Assembly: GCF_900289175.1 (NCBI RefSeq) | Contig: NZ_LT985747.1 | Span: 1,738,821-1,772,665, forward strand | DNA: 33,845 nucleotides | DNA from: Paenibacillus faecalis | GTDB lineage: Bacteria; Bacillota; Bacilli; Paenibacillales; Paenibacillaceae | Direction of reading: 5' to 3' | Part shown: piece by piece, positions 1 through 5,981 of the stretch | How positions within the stretch are numbered: position 1 is the first letter of the stretch | Layout: each line of letters starts with the position of its first letter | The notes under the pieces: model-generated | The model's database searches: none | The model's input: only the letters and a program-made list of their open reading frames with translations | Told to the model about the DNA's origin: nothing | Position numbers and translations under genes: made by a program

Positions 1-642
1 CTCCATGCGCTCCCCCAGCTCCACCGCCAAGGCAGTAAGCCTGTCCCGGAGAGCGGCATCCTCAAATCCGGTCGATATCCCTTCCCCTTGCTGGGGCGTC
101 CATATCGCCATTTCCTCCGGCCTGCCTAATAACTTCTTCCCCCGGCCTTCTGGCTCTGCTTCTATGTATTCAGCTACAGCCTGCTTCACATATCCTCTCC
201 ACTCTTTCAAGCCCCAGCGATCCATCCCCCGTTCTTCCCGAAATCCCTCACGGACGCTAACGGCCCACCCAAGCGGCAAACTCTGGGCCAAAAGAACAAA
301 CCGCTCCGTCAATGGCCTGTTCTCTAAACAGATAAAGCTCCCCTTACTCCTCTTTTCCAAACCAGATGCCATCCGGTTTCTGCTCATATTCCCCCACTTC
401 TCATGCTGTTCCCTATCGTAAGAAATCTGAACAAGCTCCACAGTTTTTCCATCATCCATAATTGGATCGTGCTTCAAAGCAGTTCCACCATATGAAAACT
501 CTTTATCAAACCTTCCGTTCGTATCTGACTTTGGATCTGCTTCCCAGCCATTCAGCCACCACTGCACATCGACCCGCACATCCAGCGATACCATCACTTG
601 CCAAGCCCCTTTACTTCTCACTGCATACAAAGCTGCCTGCAC
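1..642 (-). CDS. comFA: Probable ComFA late-competence helicase, N-terminal part (runs off left edge)
   Basis: An open frame of 214 codons runs from a GTG at 642 off the left edge without a stop. An excellent ribosome site (AAAGGAGGGG, 5 nt spacing) decides the start. The protein begins MQAALYAVRSKGAW and contains an LLAQSLPLGWAV segment and an RGYVKQAVAEYIEA helix. No helicase motif is reached, so the name rests on two things: resemblance to the family-specific N-terminal region of Paenibacillus ComFA as I remember it, and gene order, since comFA lies downstream of degS-degU in Bacillus. ComFA is a cytoplasmic DEAD-box-like ATPase that helps pull transforming DNA through the membrane. Here it is separated from degU by a short gene, a repeat array and an IS. 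The frame is certainly coding; the function is inferred. Confidence 0.6.
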   Translation of the reverse strand, partial: MQAALYAVRSKGAWQVMVSLDVRVDVQWWLNGWEADPKSDTNGRFDKEFSYGGTALKHDPIMDDGKTVELVQISYDREQHEKWGNMSRNRMASGLEKRSKGSFICLENRPLTERFVLLAQSLPLGWAVSVREGFREERGMDRWGLKEWRGYVKQAVAEYIEAEPEGRGKKLLGRPEEMAIWTPQQGEGISTGFEDAALRDRLTALAVELGERME

Positions 643-656
643 CCGTACCCCTCCTT

Positions 657-929
657 TCAGCCTTTTGCTTCAACTATGTGTGTGTAGTCTGCGATTACTT
701 CTTCTGAAAATGTTAGAAAACTTCTATCGAAATCTTTCGAGGATAAGCGACCGCGGTTAAAGGTTATTTTTATCGCCAAATAGAATTTGAACATCTCCTC
801 AGATTCCGGAAACTTATAAATTCTATGATGGTTAAGTGTCGATTTGCCTTGGACTCTTGCCCGCCTCCATATTCCTGAAATCCCTATACTGAAGTGGAAA
901 TTGGAGGATAATGCACGGAAAAACGCCAA
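657..929 (-). CDS. Doubtful small ORF or gene remnant upstream of probable comFA
   Basis: A 90-codon frame starts at a TTG with only a weak upstream AAGG and ends in a TGA that overlaps the ribosome site of the next gene. That would fit translational coupling. The C-terminal half (FPESEEMFKFYLAIKITF onward) has a protein-like composition, but the N-terminal third does not and I recognise no domain. It may be the tail of a gene broken by nearby rearrangement, or chance. Confidence 0.2.
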   Translation of the reverse strand: MAFFRALSSNFHFSIGISGIWRRARVQGKSTLNHHRIYKFPESEEMFKFYLAIKITFNRGRLSSKDFDRSFLTFSEEVIADYTHIVEAKG

Positions 930-1115
930 CGCTAACCTTATATCGCCCGTACTTATATCCGTTTTTTATTAGTTTTATCTACAACGATTAGTTTTCAGCC
1001 ACAAATAAGGAGTATCGTATATTCAAGAGAAAGTCGCCTATCACCCTTAACTGCAAAAGTACATTAAAAAAGTGAGTTTTTCGATTTTGAGAGCGATTAC
1101 CTGCAAAAGCGGCTA
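930..1115. other. Intergenic, with inverted copies of the 50-bp repeat
   Basis: AT-rich non-coding DNA between the IS and probable comFA. At about 1035-1113 it contains two degenerate units of the repeat family seen at 2525-2950, in the opposite orientation. Recognisable cores are CTGCAAAAGTACATT and TTACCTGCAAAAGCG. No gene or clear promoter is seen. Confidence 0.5.
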
Positions 1116-1185
1116 GGCCCCCTAATTCCGGAGTCTACACCGTAAAAATAATGTTTGTCGTATGAACACTCATTTTTTCAAATTC

Positions 1186-2082
1186 TTACAACGTTCGATG
1201 GAACTTGGCCCGATCTTCTTCCTTCTGTTGCATCACCCAACTGCTGAATACAATGGGCGCCTTGCGTTTCAAACTGCCATGCATTCTACGGTTGTTGTAA
1301 AAATCCATGTAACGATCAACGGCGGCATACGCATCATCCATGGTCTCAAATGTTTCCTTGGTCAATAGGTCGCGCTCCATCAAACTATGGAACGACTCGA
1401 TGTAGGCATTCATGTTTGGTGTCTTCGGCGGGATACGCTCATGGAGCATTCCCCAGCTTTCACAAGTATCGCCGAACAGCACACTCACAAACTGAGGACC
1501 GTTGTCGGTGCGGATCGCGGGCATCTCCTTCCCCGGTCGCCATCGACTCTCTATCGCCCGTCCTAAAGCCTGACACACATGCTTGGCCTCGCAAACGGCG
1601 CCTCTGTAGTAGGCGACAATGACGCGGTCGAACACATCGATCACGCTGAAAACGAAGAAGAAGCGGTCGCGGCCGGCAACATATCCATACTTAATGTCCG
1701 CTTGCCACAGCTGATTCGGACCGGTGACGAGTCGGTTTCGAGCCAGTCTCCTCGGGTGCTTGGACGTTGGCTTTCGCTGCTGCTGAAGGATGCCTAACTC
1801 CTTGCAGAGACGATATGCTTTTGACTTACCGAGTATCAAGTCATGCTCATTGCGCAAACACTGAGCCAGCAACTTGTAGCCGTAGATGTGCTCTTCGCCT
1901 TCCACAAGCTCCAGCAGCCACTCCTTGATCTGCTCGTCACTTACCTTGTGACCTTGCAGCGTAAGGGAGTACCCGGGACAAGGACGTCCTCTTCTGATGG
2001 TACCAGCAGTCTCTGCGGGCTGCTTCGAGCGTTTGAGGCGTTCATAGTAAGTGGATTCTGCCAGGCCTAAGATGCCCAGCAC
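1186..2082 (-). CDS. IS3-family transposase OrfB (DDE integrase domain)
   Basis: OrfB carries the catalytic core that cuts and joins the IS ends. An HTH_21-like segment (residues about 40-95) precedes an rve integrase domain (about 115-290). The first aspartate is in WQADIKYGY, the second in TDNGPQF, and the glutamate in NAYIESFH. The frame is open well upstream of the listed GTG. From the A6G slippery site at 2160-2154 the -1 frame reads KKEEPCLSEKFEIAD and continues into OrfB, so the working product is most likely an OrfAB fusion made by -1 ribosomal frameshifting, as known for IS3 elements. Length and domain order are normal and no inactivating lesion is visible. Confidence 0.9.
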   Translation of the reverse strand: MLGILGLAESTYYERLKRSKQPAETAGTIRRGRPCPGYSLTLQGHKVSDEQIKEWLLELVEGEEHIYGYKLLAQCLRNEHDLILGKSKAYRLCKELGILQQQRKPTSKHPRRLARNRLVTGPNQLWQADIKYGYVAGRDRFFFVFSVIDVFDRVIVAYYRGAVCEAKHVCQALGRAIESRWRPGKEMPAIRTDNGPQFVSVLFGDTCESWGMLHERIPPKTPNMNAYIESFHSLMERDLLTKETFETMDDAYAAVDRYMDFYNNRRMHGSLKRKAPIVFSSWVMQQKEEDRAKFHRTL

Positions 2083-2120
2083 AAGGACTGCTGCATTTCC
2101 CTGCTTAATAAAGTGGTCGG

Positions 2121-2456
2121 CTATTTCGAATTTTTCGGATAAGCAGGGTTCTTCTTTTTTAGCAATTCACGCAGAATTTCAATTTCAAGTTCCTTTTCGC
2201 CAAGCATCTTCATCGCTTTTTCGTACTTCTCTTCCACGACCTGAAGCCGCTTCAGTTCTTGCAACTGATGATCCGCCGGTGGCAGTTCGTGAATATCTAC
2301 TTGATCCCGATACGTTCGAATCCAGGTACGAATTGTTTCCGGGTGGAGGTTGTACTTTCGGGCGAGTACCCCCACTTTGATCCCGGACATGGCTTCGCGC
2401 ACCACCTCGAGACGCACTTCCTCGTACAACTTGCTTGACCGTCTCATCCTGTTCAT
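2121..2456 (-). CDS. IS3-family transposase OrfA (DNA-binding HTH protein)
   Basis: A 111-residue protein with an N-terminal helix-turn-helix (LARKYNLHPETIRTWIRTYR, about residues 31-50) and a C-terminal leucine-rich coiled coil (about 65-100). This is the usual OrfA layout: the HTH recognises the terminal repeats and the zipper drives multimerisation. Near its end the gene contains A AAA AAG (minus strand, 2160-2154), the standard slippery heptamer. The zero frame stops at 2121, about ten codons later, while the -1 frame continues into OrfB. The next overlapping long frames on either strand are shadows. Confidence 0.88.
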   Translation of the reverse strand: MNRMRRSSKLYEEVRLEVVREAMSGIKVGVLARKYNLHPETIRTWIRTYRDQVDIHELPPADHQLQELKRLQVVEEKYEKAMKMLGEKELEIEILRELLKKKNPAYPKNSK

Positions 2457-2524
2457 CCCCCCTAGAAATACAATAATATATTGTTGGGGTGGACTCCAAT
2501 TTAATTATGGGGCCGTGGAGAAAG

Positions 2525-2950
2525 TGCAGTTAAAACACAAACTTTTCGCCAAAAAGGCTATATCCGGCGGAATCAAATGTATTTTTGCATTTAAACTTCC
2601 CAAAAGAGAAAATATGGCTGATTTAAATGTACTTTTGCACTTAAACCGCTCAAATAAGAAAATACAGCTCCTTTAAATGCCCTTTTGCATCTAAATCTGC
2701 CTACAAGAGAAAATACGCCTTGTTCAAATGTACTTAATCTTCCCAAAAGAGCAAATATCGCTAGTTCAAATGTACTTTTACACTTAACCTGCCCATACGA
2801 GAATATATAGCTGCTTAAAATGCGCTTTTTGCAGGTAAACTGACCAAATAAGAAAAACCCGCTAACTCATTTGTACTTATGCACTTACACTTCCCAAAAA
2901 GTACATAACGCTAGTTTAAATACTCTTTTGCATCTAAAGAGTATACGTCG
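2525..2950. repeat. Degenerate tandem array of about 50-bp units
   Basis: Eight recognisable units begin near 2575, 2625, 2675, 2726, 2768, 2817, 2869 and 2918, with lengths 50, 50, 51, 42, 49, 52, 49 and a partial; a more decayed unit precedes them. A typical unit is AAATGTACTTTTGCACTTAA followed by AC-N(5-8)-CAAAWRAGAAAATA and about 10 variable bases. The start of each unit is an imperfect dyad, AAATG-N8-CAYTT, that could form a small hairpin. Variation is spread across the unit, not confined to spacers, so this is not a CRISPR. No ORF or gene is evident. Confidence 0.75.
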
Positions 2951-3041
2951 CGCTTTAGTGCGTCGATCAGGCTGGGACGGGGATAACGTTAACGCCATTC
3001 ATGCATGTATAAGTTACCTGCGATCACTTCCCTGAAAACAC
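2951..3041. other. Short unassigned intergenic stretch
   Basis: Follows the repeat array and precedes the terminator of the next gene. It has higher GC than the array and a GATAACGTTAACGCC segment. No feature is supported. Confidence 0.3.
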
Positions 3042-3084
3042 AAAAAAGCACCCTCCTCTTCCTCATTAAGGTTGGAGTGTGCTT
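3042..3084 (-). terminator. Intrinsic terminator of the 142-residue gene
   Basis: On the minus strand an AAGCAC/GTGCTT stem extends through CTCC/GGAG after one mismatch and is followed by a run of six T. It lies about 70 nt past the stop at 3156 and separates this gene from probable comFA. Confidence 0.7.
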
Positions 3085-3155
3085 CACGCCAAAACGTATA
3101 CAGCCTGATTACATCATTGATATATGCGGCATAACCGCAGCCGCTTGCCTGATGG

Positions 3156-3584
3156 CTAACCCTGCACATATGGGATTCGGGCAGCCTCACTTGATATTCG
3201 CAGATCCAGGCGAATGATGCGTTCATCTATGCTGAGCACTTTGGAATGCATTTTCTTATTCATGCACTCAAGTGTATTCCAATCGCCAGCATACAGTTCT
3301 ATGCCAGACAAATTCTTTAATCGCTGTACGATGTTCATCGTATCATCTTCAGACCGATCATCAAGCACCGTAACGCGTATTCTCGTCCCGCTAAACAGGG
3401 CGTACAGTGAAAGGGCTCTCAAATACCATTCCACCTGCCGCTCATGGTTGGATGTAATGAGGATATAATGCATCAGCGAACGCCGAGCTCGTGAACCCTT
3501 CCGATGACGAAGAGCGTGCAGAAAGTGTATAAACCCCGCTGCAAGCCCGTATATGACCAAGATCCACAGCAAATGGGCAACCAT
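3156..3584 (-). CDS. Short membrane-anchored glycosyltransferase-like protein, function unknown
   Basis: The chosen ATG (3584) follows a strong AAGGAGGTGA; an earlier in-frame start lacks one. The 142-residue product has one N-terminal membrane segment (about residues 3-24), a basic stretch (HRKGSRARR), then HYILITSNHERQVEWYLRAL and VTVLDDRSEDDT. The last part looks like the nucleotide-sugar binding start of a GT-A (GT2) glycosyltransferase, including the D-D-x-S-x-D-D pattern. The rest of a GT2 domain is absent, so it is either a minimal relative or non-catalytic. It sits between degU and probable comFA, where Bacillus has yviA, but I see no reason to equate the two. It has its own terminator. 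Function not assigned. Confidence 0.8.
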   Translation of the reverse strand: MVAHLLWILVIYGLAAGFIHFLHALRHRKGSRARRSLMHYILITSNHERQVEWYLRALSLYALFSGTRIRVTVLDDRSEDDTMNIVQRLKNLSGIELYAGDWNTLECMNKKMHSKVLSIDERIIRLDLRISSEAARIPYVQG

Positions 3585-4024
3585 GAGACTCACCTCCTTC
3601 TCTTGTCGACAGTATATGCCAAACAGGAGGGAGCGGTGACTGGAGGACGCTAAAGCCCACACGTATGCCCGAGGTCACGGCATTCATTGATTTTACCAAG
3701 CGTAAACGGCGTCTTTACTGCGCCTTTGACCGGGATAGATTACATTTCCCGAAGTAAATATAAAATAAAAGATCGTGCCAAACTTATACTTTCTTCGATT
3801 TCAGTAAAACAGCTGCTGACGTGTTATGTTCATAGGCGAATAACGCGAGCGCCTTCAAGCATTCGCATATAAAATCATACGCTTGCCTTTTGGCAAAGAT
3901 CGGTGACCTTGCGGTCAGCCTCTGTTTGTAAGATATTTTATGACATAAATAAATCATGGCATAAATACTTTACGCCCAGCGCAAAAGGAACCGCCCTATT
4001 CCTGGCGATTCCTCTCCCATGCTA
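3585..4024. other. Gap of about 440 bp without a supported gene
   Basis: AT-rich intergenic DNA between degU and the short glycosyltransferase-like gene. It contains a small dyad near 3900-3918 (GGTGACC-TTGC-GGTCAGCC) without a T run. No ORF with a ribosome site and no riboswitch class was recognised. It probably holds the promoter of the gene at 3584. Confidence 0.4.
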
Positions 4025-4057
4025 AAGCTGCTTTATCGTGCCTCGAAACGGCAGCTT
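4025..4057 (-). terminator. Hairpin overlapping the degU stop codon, possible weak terminator
   Basis: AAGCTGC and GCAGCTT form a 7-bp stem with a 19-nt loop right at the degU stop. No T run follows on the minus strand, so termination is uncertain; it may instead protect the 3' end. Confidence 0.35.
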
Positions 4058-4778
4058 ACAATGTCACCCAGCCATACTTAATGGAGTTAATTACCGCTTG
4101 CGTACGGTCATCGACCTCCATTTTTTGCAAAATGCTGCTGACATGGTTTTTAACCGTTTTTTCGCTGATGAACAGGTATTCCCCAATCATCTTATTGCTC
4201 TTACCCTCTGCCATCAGACGAAGCACTTCAGCCTCGCGACGTGTTAACGGGTTGTTCTCACCAGCAACGAACTTAACGCCAGCTTCACGTGTACCGCCTT
4301 CGGCCATCGCTCCGGCTTCATTGACGTAAGTCATACGGCGAAGCTGCTGAATGAGTTTGCCCGTAACTTTCGGATGAATGAAGGCATAGCCCTCAAACAC
4401 AGAGCGGATTGCATTGATCAGTGATTCAGCTTCCATATCTTTAAGCAGATATCCATTTGCGCCCTTACGGAGCGTCTCAAACACATAGCTTTCATCATCA
4501 TGAATGGAAAGAATAATAACCTTGATGTCCGGAAACAACTCGCGCAGCTTTTCGGTAGCCTGCACACCGTTTTCCGTAGGCATATTGATGTCCATTAGAA
4601 CGATATCCGGTTTCTCTAGGTTACAGAATTCCAGCACCTGAATGCCGTCACCACATTCACCGATGACATCAATGTCATCCTCCATGTTTAAAATGCGTTT
4701 TAGCCCTTCGCGGAACAGCTGATGATCATCCGCCAAGAGAACCTTTATAACCGGGGTTTCATTCTCGAAGTTTTCCAT
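4056..4778 (-). CDS. degU: Response regulator DegU
   Basis: A 240-residue NarL/LuxR-type response regulator. The receiver domain (about 10-130) has the acidic pair D17 D18, phospho-acceptor D63 in VLMDINMP, and the switch lysine in GYLLKDME. The C-terminal HTH (about 170-235) shows [20 protein letters not shown] and [16 protein letters not shown]. In Bacillus DegU controls exoenzymes, motility, biofilm and competence, according to its phosphorylation by DegS. It starts 4 nt after the degS stop, so the two are co-translated. Relative to B. subtilis DegU there is a glycine/alanine-rich linker ([15 protein letters not shown]) between the domains. Confidence 0.96.
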   Translation of the reverse strand: MENFENETPVIKVLLADDHQLFREGLKRILNMEDDIDVIGECGDGIQVLEFCNLEKPDIVLMDINMPTENGVQATEKLRELFPDIKVIILSIHDDESYVFETLRKGANGYLLKDMEAESLINAIRSVFEGYAFIHPKVTGKLIQQLRRMTYVNEAGAMAEGGTREAGVKFVAGENNPLTRREAEVLRLMAEGKSNKMIGEYLFISEKTVKNHVSSILQKMEVDDRTQAVINSIKYGWVTL

Positions 4779-4782
4779 CCTG

Positions 4783-5937
4783 TTACTCCTTTCTCTTTTC
4801 TACGTTCGTCGGGATATGGATTATAATCTTGGTTCCTTGATTCTCGGCAGATTCAATTTCCATTCTCCCTTCGAGCAGTTCGACCCTCTCCCGCATGCCG
4901 ATTAACCCAAAGTGGCTTTTGCTCTTCTGTTCCAACGATTCCACCTTGAATCCAAGGCCGTTGTCTTGAACGACGATTTTAATCATTTGTGCCTGGTATG
5001 TGAGTTCTACCAGCACATAGGTCGGGTAAGCATGTTTGGCCGCATTTGTTAGTGCTTCTTGCACCAACCGGTAGATGGCCGCCTCCATCGCAGAAGAGAG
5101 ACGATGCTCCTTGCCACGTGTTTCAAACAACATGCGGATTTTGGTTTTCTCCTCAAAATCATGCACGTATTTTCGGAGTGTGGGTATAAGCCCCAGATCA
5201 TCGAGTGCCATTGGACGCAAATTAAAGATAACTTTTCGCATTTCCTCAAGGCTGGAACGAACCTGCCCTTTCAGATCTACTATTTCGTCCTGTACCATCT
5301 TAAATTCCTGCTTGGCAAGCATTCTTTCTACAATTTCCGTCCTAAGGACCAGATTGGCCAGCAGCTGCGCTGGTCCATCATGGATTTCACGTGCAATACG
5401 CTTGCGCTCTTCCTCTTGCGCTAAAATAATCTTTAGCCCAATAACCTGACGATTCTTGGCGGTTTCGATAATCCGTGATACCTGCCCAAGTTCACCGGAC
5501 AAGTATTCCAGCACTACACCCATTTGTGATCCGATGGATTCCGCCCGTTCCACAGAACTTTCCACACTGCGAACCCGCTTTTGGAGCTCATCGCGTCTGG
5601 CCTTTAAATATATTTCCTTCTCACGGTAAATCATAAGGTCAAGCTGAAGCTGGGTTGCTTTCTCATATGCTTGCTTGATGTCCTCCTCCTTATACCGGAC
5701 AAAATCCCGGCTGACTTCTGTCAGCCGGATACGGGAACGGCGGTAATTCAGTTCCAACTGGTCCACCTTTTCCAAGGTTTCCGTCGTTTCTTTCAGAACC
5801 TTCTGCAGTTCCTGGTTAAGAGAAGCAAGCTCATCGCGCGATGACTCCAATATTTCAAACATCTGGTATTTGCTTTCATCCATCACTCGGATGGCGTTCT
5901 TTATGACACGGTCGATGGCATCAGCTTGATAATCCAC
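4783..5937 (-). CDS. degS: Cytoplasmic sensor histidine kinase DegS
   Basis: A 384-residue kinase without membrane segments. A long coiled-coil sensor domain (about 1-165) is followed by a HisKA_3 dimerisation domain with phospho-acceptor H186 in IAREIHDGPAQ, and a HATPase_c domain with N box (LVQEALTNAAKHA), G1 box (VQDNGLGF) and a HFGLIGMRERV segment. It phosphorylates DegU. The start is a GTG preceded by GGAG at 8 nt; it lies 44 nt after the stop of the glycosidase gene with no terminator between them, so read-through from that gene is possible. Confidence 0.95.
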   Translation of the reverse strand: MDYQADAIDRVIKNAIRVMDESKYQMFEILESSRDELASLNQELQKVLKETTETLEKVDQLELNYRRSRIRLTEVSRDFVRYKEEDIKQAYEKATQLQLDLMIYREKEIYLKARRDELQKRVRSVESSVERAESIGSQMGVVLEYLSGELGQVSRIIETAKNRQVIGLKIILAQEEERKRIAREIHDGPAQLLANLVLRTEIVERMLAKQEFKMVQDEIVDLKGQVRSSLEEMRKVIFNLRPMALDDLGLIPTLRKYVHDFEEKTKIRMLFETRGKEHRLSSAMEAAIYRLVQEALTNAAKHAYPTYVLVELTYQAQMIKIVVQDNGLGFKVESLEQKSKSHFGLIGMRERVELLEGRMEIESAENQGTKIIIHIPTNVEKRKE

Positions 5938-5981
5938 GCACTCTACTCCATTCTAACGTTTCATATACACATCATACCATA

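Larger units (their letters stand above)
1116..2514 (-). mobile_element. IS3-family insertion sequence, apparently intact
   Basis: Imperfect terminal inverted repeats flank orfA and orfB. The left end reads GGCCCCCTAATTCCGGAGTC. The right end, read on the minus strand, begins GGCCCCATAATTAAATTGGA. The tips are uncertain: a TGCA lies exactly 10 nt outside both GGCCCC blocks, so the true ends could be 1102 and 2528 (1427 bp), which would fit the TG...CA ends usual for IS3 elements. However, the left TGCA also belongs to a flanking 50-bp repeat. No target duplication of 3-4 bp is obvious. Both reading frames and the DDE residues are intact, so it could be active. Confidence 0.8.

Noticed and set aside
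5..421. Plus-strand ORF of 138 codons at the left edge
   Set aside because: Lies opposite the open minus-strand gene that has a strong ribosome site and protein-like composition; the plus frame has none.
2185..2499. Minus-strand ORF overlapping IS orfA
   Set aside because: Out of frame with orfA, composition unlike a protein, no ribosome site.
2525..2950. CRISPR array
   Set aside because: Units vary along their whole length and there is no alternation of constant repeats with unique spacers; no cas genes are nearby.
3014..3226. Minus-strand ORF overlapping the end of the 142-residue gene, possibly a frameshifted C terminus
   Set aside because: It crosses the terminator hairpin at 3042-3084 and does not continue any recognisable glycosyltransferase sequence.
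3880..3930. Cyclic-di-GMP or other riboswitch between degU and the short gene
   Set aside because: A small dyad and a TTTGCC motif are present, but the conserved core of no class could be matched.
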